A stretch of 64,000 bases of DNA, taken from Mycolicibacterium setense (lineage in GTDB: Bacteria > Actinomycetota > Actinomycetes > Mycobacteriales > Mycobacteriaceae). The notes under the pieces are model-generated. The model was given only the letters and a program-made list of their open reading frames with translations. It did not search any database and was not told the DNA's origin. The position numbers and the translations under genes were made by a program. This document shows positions 12,692 to 21,344 of the stretch, in pieces. Location of the stretch: contig NZ_JTJW01000009.1 in assembly GCF_000805385.1 (NCBI RefSeq), forward strand, positions 434,001-498,000, written 5' to 3'. Each line of letters begins with the position of its first letter. Position 1 is the stretch's first letter.

Positions 12692-15189
12692 GACCCCACC
12701 GCGCGATAGCCGCCGCAGCCAGCCGGCTCCGCGTGTTCAGCCTGCGCGAGCTCACCGTGCACCGGCGACGCACTCTCGCCTCGATCGCCGTAATGGCCGT
12801 GTCGGCAATGTATCTCGTCGCGATCCTCGGCATCTTCGGGTCGATCACCGGATCGGTCAACCGCCTGGCCGACGGTGTCGCCGGCGTCGCCGCACTCGAA
12901 GTCTCGGGCGTCACCGACTCGGGCTTCCCAGACTCCGTCCTGGCCGACGTGGAAAAGGTGCCCGGCGTGGCGACCGCCGCGCCGATGATCCGGATGACCG
13001 CGCCCACCGCGAGCGAACCGGTGCTGCTGTTCGGCGCCGACGATCGCAGCCGCGCGTTGGAGGGCGCCCTGAAAGACGCGGTCGGAGTGCAGGTTCAAGC
13101 CCCCACAGCCGCCGAGGGGGTGCGCGTCGGGCCCGCCGTCGGCCATGAGAAAGGTGAGACGTTCCAGCTCGGCTCGGGAACGGTCACCGTCGCCGAAGTC
13201 CTTGAGGGCAAGCAACTCGCCGACCTCAACGGCGGCCACTACGTGCTGGCCCCACTCCCGTTGGCGCAGAACGTCACCGGACGCCTTGGCCAACTCGACT
13301 CGATCCTGATCACCACCGCACCGGGCGCCGACCTGGACACGGTCAGAGAACACGTGACCACAGCCGTGAACGGCCGGGCCATCGTCGCCGCGCCCAGCTT
13401 GCGGGCGGCGCGAGCCGGTGACGGCGTCAAATTGATGAACTACATGGCGCTGATGGGCGCCGCCGTCGCGTTGGTGGTGGGCGCGTTCCTCATCTACACG
13501 ACGATGACCATGGCCATCGCCCAACGCCGCCCGGTCATCTCGATGCTGCGCGCCATCGGCGGCCGGCGCGCGACCATCGTCCGCGACATGCTCGCCGAGG
13601 CCACGATCCTGGGGCTGATCGGCGGCACCATCGGGTCGCTGTTGGGAATAGCGCTGGGCCGCATGGCGATCGGCCGCCTGCCACCGACGGTGACCCAGGG
13701 CCTCGAAGCTCGCATCGAATACTGGTTGCCGAGCTATGCGATCCCGGTGGCCATCGCCGCGACGGCGTTGACCAGTGTGGCGGCCTCGGCGATGGCCGCC
13801 CGGCAGGTGTACAAGGTCTCTCCGATCGAGGCGCTGGCCCCGGTCGGGGTATCGGCGGCGGACAACATTCCGCGCTGGTTGCGGGTCGCCACCGGCATCG
13901 CGGCGGTGGCGGTGCTGGCGGCGTCGATCCTGGTGGTGTTCTACCTGCCGGGATCAATGGCTTTCGTCGCGATCGCCGCGTTGTTCACCGCACAGATCGC
14001 ACTCGGTTTCGCGCTGGCCGGGCCCATCGTCAAAGCCACCGCCGCGGTGGCTCACCTGTTCGGCTCGGCCGGGGCCCTGGCCGCAGCGACGGTGGAACGT
14101 GCGCCGCGGCGGGTGTGGGCCACCGTGATGACCGTGCTGATCGCCGTCGTGACGACCGTGGTGATCACGGGTACGAACAACGACATGATCCGGTCAGCGC
14201 GGGACGTCTTCGCGCCGGTCGCCGACGTCGACGTCTGGGTGAGCGCCAATTCACCCGACCAATACCCCACCGACCTTCTGCCGCAAGGTCTTACCGAGAA
14301 CGTCACCGAGGTGCCCGGGGTAGCGAACGTCACCGAAGGTGCGCTGGGCTTCGCCGTGGTCGGCGGCACCCGCGTCATGCTCGACGGGTTCGCCCCCGGC
14401 AGCCACGACGCCCTCTTCCGCGCCCTGGACGACCAGACGCGCAGGGACGTGCTCGCCGGCCGCGGCGTGGTGCTCACGCAGAATCTCGGTAAGACGCTCG
14501 ACGTGCGGGTCGGCGACAAACTGCGGTTGCAGACGCCGCACGGCCCGCAGGAAACGACGGTGCTGGCCCTGGTGCCGTACTTCTCGACGGTGATCGGCAC
14601 CGTGGGCATGGGACTGGATCAGATGCGTGCGTGGTTCGACCGACCCGGATCGACGACCCTGCAGGTCACCGCCGTCAAGGGAACCGATCCAACCAGGCTG
14701 CTGGCCAACATCCGTCACGTCGTCCCCACGCCGAACCACACCTACGACGGCCGCACCGCACTGGCCGGCCTCGAGGCGCCGCTGCATCAGAGCATGCTGA
14801 TCGCCAATGCCGTGTGGATCATCGTGGTGTTCGTCGCCGCCGTGGCGCTGCTCAACACCCTGACGCTGTCCGTACTCGAGCGGCGCCGCGAGATCGGGGT
14901 GCTGCGCGCCATGGGATCCAGCCGCCGCTACACGCTGGCCATGGTGCTGGCCGAGGCCGCGGCCATCGGCATCGTGGGCGGTGTCCTGGGACTGCTGGTG
15001 GGGCTGGTCGATCAGTGGCTGTTCAGCCTGGTCAGCGGGGACATCATGAATTTCGACGTCACGTTCCGGCCGAGCGCGATGGCGCTGGTCTTCACCCTCG
15101 GTGCGCTGGCGATCAGCCTGCTGGGCTCGCTGCCGCCCGCGCGACGGGCCGCGCGGCTCAACATCATCGAGGCGGTCAGCGTCGAATAG
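12688..15189 (+). CDS. FtsX-family ABC transporter permease (duplicated)
   Basis: This 833-residue membrane protein starts at a GTG overlapping the ATPase stop. It has an N-terminal helix (about 28-50), a large extracytoplasmic domain (50-240), three helices of a first FtsX domain (about 250-380), a central helix pair, a second extracytoplasmic domain and a C-terminal FtsX domain with three helices (ERRREIGVLRAMGSSRR coupling region). Two FtsX domains in one chain are typical of actinobacterial DUF214-type permeases. With the ATPase it should form an exporter; the substrate is unknown. Its 3' end overlaps the convergent methyltransferase by 14 bp. Confidence 0.9.
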   Translation: MRPHRAIAAAASRLRVFSLRELTVHRRRTLASIAVMAVSAMYLVAILGIFGSITGSVNRLADGVAGVAALEVSGVTDSGFPDSVLADVEKVPGVATAAPMIRMTAPTASEPVLLFGADDRSRALEGALKDAVGVQVQAPTAAEGVRVGPAVGHEKGETFQLGSGTVTVAEVLEGKQLADLNGGHYVLAPLPLAQNVTGRLGQLDSILITTAPGADLDTVREHVTTAVNGRAIVAAPSLRAARAGDGVKLMNYMALMGAAVALVVGAFLIYTTMTMAIAQRRPVISMLRAIGGRRATIVRDMLAEATILGLIGGTIGSLLGIALGRMAIGRLPPTVTQGLEARIEYWLPSYAIPVAIAATALTSVAASAMAARQVYKVSPIEALAPVGVSAADNIPRWLRVATGIAAVAVLAASILVVFYLPGSMAFVAIAALFTAQIALGFALAGPIVKATAAVAHLFGSAGALAAATVERAPRRVWATVMTVLIAVVTTVVITGTNNDMIRSARDVFAPVADVDVWVSANSPDQYPTDLLPQGLTENVTEVPGVANVTEGALGFAVVGGTRVMLDGFAPGSHDALFRALDDQTRRDVLAGRGVVLTQNLGKTLDVRVGDKLRLQTPHGPQETTVLALVPYFSTVIGTVGMGLDQMRAWFDRPGSTTLQVTAVKGTDPTRLLANIRHVVPTPNHTYDGRTALAGLEAPLHQSMLIANAVWIIVVFVAAVALLNTLTLSVLERRREIGVLRAMGSSRRYTLAMVLAEAAAIGIVGGVLGLLVGLVDQWLFSLVSGDIMNFDVTFRPSAMALVFTLGALAISLLGSLPPARRAARLNIIEAVSVE

Positions 15190-15799
15190 TCGCGACTCCC
15201 TGTAGATGTGGTGTGCACGGCGGCGGCACCAGCGTCCGGCGGGTGCTGCGGAGCGCGCTGGTGTCGAACCCGGCGGCGGCGATGGCGTCGACGGTGCGGC
15301 GGTTGGGCTCACAGCCCGAGGACAACCACGCCCACGGCTTGGCGATCAGATCCTGGAATCGCCCCATCATTCCGTCACCCCGCACATGCTCGAGGACGAC
15401 CAACCGGCCATCGGGCGTCAGCACCCGGCGGATCTCGGCCAGGGTGGCGCCCACATCGTCGACCGAGCACAGCACCAGACCGACATGCACCGAGTCGAAA
15501 CTGTTGTCCGGGAATGGAATCGACTCCCCCGCCCCATCGACCACATCGACGTCGATCCCGTGGCGCCGGGCCAGGGCGCGCGCCATCCGCCGCATCGCCG
15601 CATCGGGCTCGACCGCCGCGACAGACGTCACCGCGTCCGGCAGGAACAGCAGATCGGTGCCCGGTCCGACCCCGACCATGAGCAACCGGCCCGTCGCATG
15701 CCCCATCGCCGACCGCCGGTACCGGCGGTAGAACAGCCTGTCGAATATCGGCATACCGAGCCGATACACGTACGGGAACAACGGGTTACGGTGCTTCAT
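15176..15799 (-). CDS. SAM-dependent methyltransferase (class I)
   Basis: This 207-residue protein has a class I Rossmann fold of the UbiE/Methyltransf_11 type: motif I LLMVGVGPGTDL at about 39-50, the acidic VEPDAAM after strand 2, DGAGESIPFPDNSFDSVHV at about 87-105, and VLTPDGRLVVLEH for motif III. The N-terminus (NPLFPYVYRLGMPIFDRLFY) is hydrophobic and amphipathic, suggesting a lipophilic substrate or membrane contact. It is convergent with the ABC permease. The substrate cannot be read from sequence. Confidence 0.85.
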   Translation of the reverse strand: MKHRNPLFPYVYRLGMPIFDRLFYRRYRRSAMGHATGRLLMVGVGPGTDLLFLPDAVTSVAAVEPDAAMRRMARALARRHGIDVDVVDGAGESIPFPDNSFDSVHVGLVLCSVDDVGATLAEIRRVLTPDGRLVVLEHVRGDGMMGRFQDLIAKPWAWLSSGCEPNRRTVDAIAAAGFDTSALRSTRRTLVPPPCTPHLQGVATIRR

Positions 15800-15814
15800 C
15801 TACCTCGATTCAGG

Positions 15815-16369
15815 TCATTTCCCGACGCAGGGCGCGCTGGTGACGCGTTGCCCCTGGCCGGATACGTGCACATTGCCTCCGCACAGCGACGCCGCGAAGT
15901 TGTTGTTCCCGATCACCTCGGACTGACTGTTGGGGATCGCATACGAGGTGTTGTCGTTGCCCGTCACGTGATTCGTGCTGCCGAACGCGGCGCGGGCGTC
16001 GTTGTCGTTGCCGATCACGGTGGTCGTGCTGTCGTCACCGGCGAACACGAAATTGCGGTCGCCCTTCGCGCTGGCATTACTGCCGTTGATCGCGAGGACA
16101 AAGTTCCTGTCCCCGTCGGCGGTTGCGGTGCTGGCGTTCTGGCCCGGCAAGTCGAAGGCGACGGCCACGCTGCGGCCGCTGGTGTTCGCTGTGCTGCTGC
16201 CGGCTTGCACCACGCGGTGGCCGCCCGCCGAGACCGCCACGCCGCCGGTATTGACCTGCTGTGTCGACGATTCGGTTGACGGTGCGGCCCATGCCGTACC
16301 CACCCCGAAACACAGGGCCGCAACCGGGGCGCCGACGCATGCGCCGACGAATCTGGTCGATGTCCTCAT
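15815..16369 (-). CDS. Secreted protein with GDRNF / GNDN repeats, unknown
   Basis: This 184-residue product begins MRTSTRFVGACVGAPVAAL and has a signal peptide ending near AWAAPS. The mature part is Ser/Thr/Asn-rich and contains short repeats: two GDRNFV units and several IGNDN/VTGNDN/VIGNNN units about 12-20 residues apart. This suggests a beta-helical or amyloid-like stack, which is inference. Three Cys lie near the C-terminus (SLCGG, SAPC). A longer frame upstream exists, but GGGTGG immediately before the ATG at 16369 and the signal peptide fix this start. Confidence 0.65.
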   Translation of the reverse strand: MRTSTRFVGACVGAPVAALCFGVGTAWAAPSTESSTQQVNTGGVAVSAGGHRVVQAGSSTANTSGRSVAVAFDLPGQNASTATADGDRNFVLAINGSNASAKGDRNFVFAGDDSTTTVIGNDNDARAAFGSTNHVTGNDNTSYAIPNSQSEVIGNNNFAASLCGGNVHVSGQGQRVTSAPCVGK

Positions 16370-16440
16370 TGGAACCCACCCTTTCCGGGTGCACGCCGCG
16401 GCACCCCATATCGTCTGCACGGTGGTGAGCGCCGATTGGT

Positions 16441-17040
16441 TCAATCCGAACTCCCCAGATCCAGTCGAAACGGTGGGTACTCGTCGGTCATCAGCGACAC
16501 GTACACGGCCACCCGATACCGCCATCGCACCATGCCCATCAGCAGATCGAACATGTCCTGCGAGACCGTCCCGCGGGCCAGCAGCCGCACCGCCGAGATG
16601 ACGCAAAGCACCTGCAGCAGCGGCTCCATCGCCCAGCACATGATGATCTGCGGAAGCCCCAACAGCCACCACTTCACCAGCACCGTCCACCTGGAGAGTT
16701 GTTCGGGATAGTCGACCTCGAGATCACCCGGATAGTCGGCCCGGGGCTTGAGCGTGAACGGCGGATACGCATCGGTGGTGTTCATCGGGAACCGGTAGTT
16801 CATCACCCGCCACGACCACCGAAGCACCCCGACATTGAAATCGAACAGCGGCCTCGGGTACCGGCCGGTGAACAAGATCGCCACTCCCGCAACGAAAGTC
16901 ACCAGCGGGTACAGCAGGTAGAGCCCGATCAGGATCGGGTAGTGCGGCACGGCCAGCACGCACCACTTGACCAGCCACAGCCGGCTCGACGGCGCGTCGA
17001 TCGCGCCGCGCACCCGTACCGCGTCAGCGGACATGTTCAT
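16441..17040 (-). CDS. DUF4389 membrane protein
   Basis: This protein of about 199 residues has an internal duplication: each half has a W-x-VKW-C/W-x-LxxPxxI membrane segment followed by a FNxGxxRW or FDLLMGMVRW motif and a P-P-F-x-L end (YPPFTL, YPPFRL). Four to five transmembrane helices are present. This is the DUF4389 pattern; the function is unknown. The start is taken as the ATG at 17040 with AGG upstream, giving a 17-bp overlap with the preceding monooxygenase, so they are probably co-transcribed. Confidence 0.75.
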   Translation of the reverse strand: MNMSADAVRVRGAIDAPSSRLWLVKWCVLAVPHYPILIGLYLLYPLVTFVAGVAILFTGRYPRPLFDFNVGVLRWSWRVMNYRFPMNTTDAYPPFTLKPRADYPGDLEVDYPEQLSRWTVLVKWWLLGLPQIIMCWAMEPLLQVLCVISAVRLLARGTVSQDMFDLLMGMVRWRYRVAVYVSLMTDEYPPFRLDLGSSD

Positions 17041-18277
17041 CACTGCCTGCCGTCGTCGCGGTGGCGAGGTCCCGGCTGATTCCCGCGGCCATCCGGCGGT
17101 GGCTCACGACACGTAGGAACGTCGCCAACGCCCAGGTCATCAGGCGGTCCGGGACCATCGCGGCCGGTCGCAGCACTGCTTCACCGTGCGACACCTGGAG
17201 TGAAGCCACCCGGGACACCGCTGCGACCCGGCGCCGGCGGGACTTCTCGTACCAGCGCAGTGCACCGCACAGATCGCCGTCGGAGCGGTGGCCGCAATCC
17301 GAGATCGCCTTGCACAGCACCATCGTGTCGAGCAGCGCCTGGTTGGTCCCCTGCGCCAGCGTTGGTGGCATCGTGTGGGCCGCATCGCCCAACAACGTGA
17401 GCGCGCCGTGGCCCGGCCCGGGAATGGGGTGGCGGAAATGCGGATAGGGCGAGCGCGCCAGATCATCGTCGGTCAATGTCGCGAGCAGGCGATCGACCAG
17501 CTCGGACCATCCCGTGAAATTGGCGCGGATCACGTCGATCGGGCGTTCTGGCCTGACGAAGTCCGGTGACCACGGCAGATCGAACCACCACTGCACCTCG
17601 GCGCCTCCGGCCGGCCACAGGCCGAGGTTCCCGTGGTCCCCGACGATGACGAAGGCGACGTGCCGGTCGGCCCCGCCCGGAAGGGTGCCCAGTCCCTGCC
17701 AGCTGCACCAGCCCGTGGGCTCCGCGTGCGGCGCGCCGACGATCTCGCGGACGGTGGAGTGCAAGCCGTCCGCGCCGATCACCAGATCTCCGTCCGCGCA
17801 ACTGCCGTCGGCGAAGTCGATGCGAACCCCGCGGCTGCCGTTCGTGACTCCGACAACCTGTCTGTTGCACCGAATCCGTTCCGCCGGAAAGCCTTCCAGC
17901 AGCCGTTCGAGCACGGTCCGGCGCGGGACCATCCGGACCGGCGCACCCATCCGGTTGACGATCGCCGTCACGTCGAGGGTGGTCATCGGGCGTCCCGTCG
18001 ACGTCATCACCCGTACGGTGGACAGCTCCTGGCCCGCGCCGCCCATGTCGACGCCGAGTTGCCGGAGCACGGTTTCGCCGTTCGACCAGATGGTGACGGC
18101 GCCGCCGCCGGCCCGGACCTCGGGACGCTGCTCGAACACTGTGACGTCGTGGCCGTCCCGCAGCAATCCCCGAGCAATCGAGATGCCCCCCACCCCCGCA
18201 CCGACAACGAGGATCCTCAGCGACCCTCGCGGCGCTGATCGAACGTGGTGCCGGCCCTGGGGCCGTTTTGAGCCCAC
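17024..18277 (-). CDS. FAD-dependent monooxygenase
   Basis: This protein of about 417 residues has an N-terminal Rossmann fingerprint VVGAGVGGISIARGLLRDG near residue 24, a DG-type motif VIGADGLHSTVR in the middle, and the GDAAHTMPPTLAQGTNQAL motif near residue 300. This is the full set of the PheA/TetX/UbiH-like (FAD_binding_3) hydroxylases. These enzymes use NAD(P)H and O2 to hydroxylate aromatics or polyketides; the substrate here is unknown. The GTG at 18277 has no clear ribosome-binding site, and the first 20 residues may not be translated. It is followed by the DUF4389 gene. Confidence 0.85.
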   Translation of the reverse strand: MGSKRPQGRHHVRSAPRGSLRILVVGAGVGGISIARGLLRDGHDVTVFEQRPEVRAGGGAVTIWSNGETVLRQLGVDMGGAGQELSTVRVMTSTGRPMTTLDVTAIVNRMGAPVRMVPRRTVLERLLEGFPAERIRCNRQVVGVTNGSRGVRIDFADGSCADGDLVIGADGLHSTVREIVGAPHAEPTGWCSWQGLGTLPGGADRHVAFVIVGDHGNLGLWPAGGAEVQWWFDLPWSPDFVRPERPIDVIRANFTGWSELVDRLLATLTDDDLARSPYPHFRHPIPGPGHGALTLLGDAAHTMPPTLAQGTNQALLDTMVLCKAISDCGHRSDGDLCGALRWYEKSRRRRVAAVSRVASLQVSHGEAVLRPAAMVPDRLMTWALATFLRVVSHRRMAAGISRDLATATTAGSDEHVR

Positions 18278-18330
18278 GGCTCAATTTATGTCCGGCGCCG
18301 GGCCGCTGTACAGGTTTGTCGGTTACCGGC

Positions 18331-19071
18331 CTACCGAACTCCGCGCAGCCCAGCCGAGACGACCACCACCGGCCGCGGGAAACGCAGCGTCGCGCACGCG
18401 TCGTCGAGCGTCGTCTCAATGGCCCGGCCGAGCTCGGACAGATCGTCGGGGCCTGTGCCGATGTCGAATCCACCGCCGCCGACCCACACCCGGGTGAGCA
18501 CCACGTCGCGCTCCCGGCGAATATCAGCCATCTCCGTCATCAGATCACCGACCGTCTCCGGAAATCCGGTGAAACTGTCTTTCCCCGAATCGATTTCGCG
18601 ATACAAGCCGACGAGATCGACCCGAGGACCGGTCAGGACCGCGTCCACCGCGCCGGCAGCGGTCGCACCGAGGATCACCCGTTGCCGACGGTGCCGCACT
18701 GCACAGGAAACCAGCAGGCGAACCTGGTCGACGCTGTTGGTCACCACCCGGCCCACCCCGAGATTGGCGCTGCAGAACACCAGCTCGTCACCGTTGAACC
18801 CACCGGCGTGCACCACCAAGCGCATCGGATGGATACCCGTCCCGATTGCCGTCGCGAGATCTCCGCTGTTGCGGACCTCGACGGTCAACCCGTGATCGCG
18901 GGCCCATTTGGCCACGCTGTTGTCCCTCAGCGCCGAGGCGGGCAGGGCCAGTTCGACCGGATCAAGCGAGCGGCACCACGTGGCGCACCGGCGCATGCCC
19001 TCCTGCTCGCTCGGCTGCTGTGCCGTCGACGGCGCCGCCGATGTGGACCACAACCCTGTCGTCAGTGTCAC
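18331..19071 (-). CDS. Truncated LysA-like (PLP barrel) protein without the active lysine
   Basis: This protein of about 246 residues aligns by eye with the N-terminal barrel of the LysA-like protein at 55869-57209: VAKWARDHGLTVEVRNSGDL matches VARWVAEEGLGVDVCSAAEL, followed by GVGR(V/I)V, VGGGGFDIG for NIGGGHGVP, and FPRPVVVV for FPRPRLVV. It stops there and so lacks the C-terminal beta domain with the Cys and Tyr substrate residues. The PLP lysine motif (YAGKS) is replaced by SALRDNS. Decarboxylation is therefore unlikely. The GTG at 19071 has GAGG upstream; an in-frame ATG at 19194 would add 41 residues. Confidence 0.6.
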   Translation of the reverse strand: MTLTTGLWSTSAAPSTAQQPSEQEGMRRCATWCRSLDPVELALPASALRDNSVAKWARDHGLTVEVRNSGDLATAIGTGIHPMRLVVHAGGFNGDELVFCSANLGVGRVVTNSVDQVRLLVSCAVRHRRQRVILGATAAGAVDAVLTGPRVDLVGLYREIDSGKDSFTGFPETVGDLMTEMADIRRERDVVLTRVWVGGGGFDIGTGPDDLSELGRAIETTLDDACATLRFPRPVVVVSAGLRGVR

Positions 19072-19222
19072 CAGAACCTCTTCTTCACCGCGCCCCGGCC
19101 GGATGCCGCATGCGCCTGCTTCGAGCTTCCCGCTGCCACAGTGGCAGAACCAGGATCTTTGCGGTGTCTTGACGCGGACGGCCGAAACATTCACGCTGCG
19201 TTGATATCTCGTCTCATAGTGA

Positions 19223-20932
19223 TCACTGAAGAGCGTCGGCCATCGGCCCGACCATCAGTGCCGGCAGATACTCCAGGCCGATCAGGAGCAGGGTGGAGGC
19301 GAATGTCAGTACGACGAAGGTGGGAGTGTGGGTCTTCAGCGTGCCGGCGGTGACGACACCGGGGCGCTGGGCGGCGAAAGTCCCGGCGATGGCCAGGACC
19401 GCGATGATCGGCAGGAAGCGGCCGATCACCATCGCCATCGCCAGCGCGACGTTGAACCACGTGGTGTTCCCGCTGAACCCGGCGAAGCCACTGCCGTTGT
19501 TGGCCGCCGAACTGATGAAGGCATACAGCACCTCGGCGAGCCCGTGCGGCCCCGAGTTGAGCATCGCCGCGCGCTGGCCGGGCAGCGCCATGGCGATCGC
19601 GGTGCCGACCAGAACCGCGATCGGCAGGGCAAGGAGGTGCAGGCTGACGAGCTTCACATGCCTGGCCTGCAGGCGCTGTCTGAGGTACTCCGGCGTCGTG
19701 CCGACCATCAGTCCGCCGAGGAAAACCGCCAGCAGCACCATCATCACCAGGCCGTACAGGCCGCTGCCCGCGCCACCGGGGGCCACCTCGCCGAGCATCA
19801 TGTTCAGCATCAGCACTGCGCCGCCGAAACTGGCGAAACTGTCATACGACGAGTTCGCCGCGCCGTCACCGGACGCCGTGGCCGCCTGACCGAAAGTCGC
19901 GCTCCCGGGCACACCGAACCGCATTTCGGTGCCCTCCACCGGCGTACCGACGGCGTGGACGACGGTGCCGTGCGGCACCGATGTCGCCGCGATGAGGGCC
20001 ACCGTCGCCAGTACGTAGAGCGACGCGACGACGGCGAACAGCGCCCAGCCCTGCCTGCGGTCCCCGACCATCACACCGAAGGTCCGCAGGAACGCCACCG
20101 GGATGAGCAGCATCGCAACGATTTCCACGACGTTGGTCAACGGTGTCGGGTTCTCGAACGGATGCGCACTGTTGACGTTGAAGGCGCCGCCACCGTCGCC
20201 CGACATCAACTTGATCGACTCCCAGGTGGCCACCGGACCACCGAGCAACGTCTGGCTGCCGCCGGAGATGGCCGAAACATCCTGAGCACCATGGACGTTG
20301 TTGACGACGCCGAGGGTCAGCAGGATCAAGGTGACGATCACCGACAGCGGCAGCAGGATCCGGACCACGGTGCGCACCAGATCCACCCAGAAGTTGCCGA
20401 TCTCCTGGTTCTGATACTGTGCCAGCCCGCGGATCAAAACCACCGCGACGCACATGCCGACCGCAAGGCTCGTAAAGGCGTGCACGCCAAGGCCGGCCAC
20501 CAGACCGACATGGCCGAGGGTCGCCTCACCCGGATAATTCTGCCAACTTGTATTGGTCGTAAACGAAATTGCCGTATTGAACGCTAATGCAGGCGTCATA
20601 CCTTTATGACCCCATGGCTCGGGCAAATTCACCTGAAAAAGTAAAAGCCCGTACAGCAGCAGAACACTGACAGCCGAAAATGCCAGTACCGCACTCAGAT
20701 AGCCGGTCCACCGCTGCTGCCCGTCTGACCGCACCCCGACCAGCCGGTAGATCACCCGCTCCACCCGCCAGTCAGTGCGTGCGGTGTAGACGGCCGCGAT
20801 GTAATTACCCAGCGGGACATGCAGAAACACCACTAACGCGGCGATCGCGACCAGCTGGCCCCAGGCCGCCGGTCCCCACAGCGATGGATTGTCGATGACT
20901 CCAGCTCCTTCACGCGCCGACACTGTCGGCAC
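19223..20932 (-). CDS. Second, stand-alone KdpA paralogue
   Basis: This protein of about 569 residues is homologous over its full length to the KdpA encoded at 21344, with all ten membrane helices. The four selectivity-filter loops are FTTNTSWQ, MSGDGGGAFN, LGEVAPGGAGSG and AANNGSGF. Loop 2 differs from the canonical GTNGGGFYN of the operon copy (T and N replaced), and loop 4 lacks one Asn. No kdpB or kdpC accompanies it, so it may be a rescue subunit, a K+ sensor or an independent channel. It is divergent from the kdp operon. The GTG at 20932 is assumed; an AAGGAG occurs 10 codons inside. Confidence 0.85.
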   Translation of the reverse strand: MPTVSAREGAGVIDNPSLWGPAAWGQLVAIAALVVFLHVPLGNYIAAVYTARTDWRVERVIYRLVGVRSDGQQRWTGYLSAVLAFSAVSVLLLYGLLLFQVNLPEPWGHKGMTPALAFNTAISFTTNTSWQNYPGEATLGHVGLVAGLGVHAFTSLAVGMCVAVVLIRGLAQYQNQEIGNFWVDLVRTVVRILLPLSVIVTLILLTLGVVNNVHGAQDVSAISGGSQTLLGGPVATWESIKLMSGDGGGAFNVNSAHPFENPTPLTNVVEIVAMLLIPVAFLRTFGVMVGDRRQGWALFAVVASLYVLATVALIAATSVPHGTVVHAVGTPVEGTEMRFGVPGSATFGQAATASGDGAANSSYDSFASFGGAVLMLNMMLGEVAPGGAGSGLYGLVMMVLLAVFLGGLMVGTTPEYLRQRLQARHVKLVSLHLLALPIAVLVGTAIAMALPGQRAAMLNSGPHGLAEVLYAFISSAANNGSGFAGFSGNTTWFNVALAMAMVIGRFLPIIAVLAIAGTFAAQRPGVVTAGTLKTHTPTFVVLTFASTLLLIGLEYLPALMVGPMADALQ

Positions 20933-21055
20933 ACGGTAGGAACCAGCGCCGCGAGAAAGCGATGGCGATTACGTATTTCCTACGCCTCCGCCGGGTGCTG
21001 TTGACACCATCTTTACGCCGCTGACGAGGGCGGGGGCGGCCCCCGGGAAAGAACC

Positions 21056-21094
21056 CGTAAAGGTCCGGCAGCCGAGCGTAAAGAAGACATAAAG
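21056..21094 (+). promoter_or_regulatory. Candidate KdpE-binding direct repeats
   Basis: CGTAAAG occurs at 21056-21062 and 21077-21083, and CATAAAG at 21088-21094, all in the same orientation and spaced 21 and 11 bp, i.e. on one face of the helix. An inverted copy, CTTTACG, lies at 21011-21017 and a CGTAAAA at 21153-21159. Phased direct repeats are what OmpR/PhoB-type regulators such as KdpE bind. They are in the 242-bp region between the two divergent kdpA transcripts and could serve both. Confidence 0.5.
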
Positions 21095-21174
21095 ATCGTC
21101 GCCGGCCCCCGACGGCGGACGCACCCTTGATCAGTCGCCGAGAGCCGGCGGCCGTAAAACGTGTTGGAGAACCC

Positions 21175-21258
21175 ATGTCCGTAGTGGTGTTCATCGTGCT
21201 GACAGTGGCGATCTTTGCGCTGCTGGGCCTGGTGCAGAAGTTGGTCGAAGGACTGTGA
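21175..21258 (+). CDS. 27-residue membrane peptide upstream of kdpF
   Basis: An ATG at 21175 with GGAGA five bases upstream opens a 27-codon frame, MSVVVFIVLTVAIFALLG and so on, ending LVEGL. It is a single hydrophobic helix with a short basic/acidic tail. Its stop overlaps the GTG of kdpF (GTGA), so the two are translationally coupled. It is the first cistron of the kdp operon. It resembles KdpF in size and topology but not in sequence. It may be an additional small subunit stabilising the complex, by analogy with KdpF. Confidence 0.6.
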   Translation: MSVVVFIVLTVAIFALLGLVQKLVEGL

Positions 21259-21344
21259 GCTACGAAAACATCGTCGGTCTGGGCCTGGCGATCCTCATCG
21301 CGCTGTTTCTCTTCGCGGCGCTGCTGTTTCCGGAGAGGTTCTAG
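21255..21344 (+). CDS. kdpF: K+-transporting ATPase small subunit KdpF
   Basis: This 29-residue single-helix peptide reads (GTG)SYENIVGLGLAI...FAALLFPERF. The NIVGL start and FAALLFPE(K/R)F end match mycobacterial KdpF as I remember it. KdpF sits against KdpA and stabilises the KdpFABC complex. It overlaps the preceding peptide by 4 bases and its TAG overlaps the kdpA GTG by one base. Confidence 0.85.
   Translation: MSYENIVGLGLAILIALFLFAALLFPERF

Noticed and set aside
12241..13524. 427-codon frame antisense to the ABC transporter genes
   Set aside because: Typical GC-rich antisense shadow, His/Asp/Arg rich with no motif.
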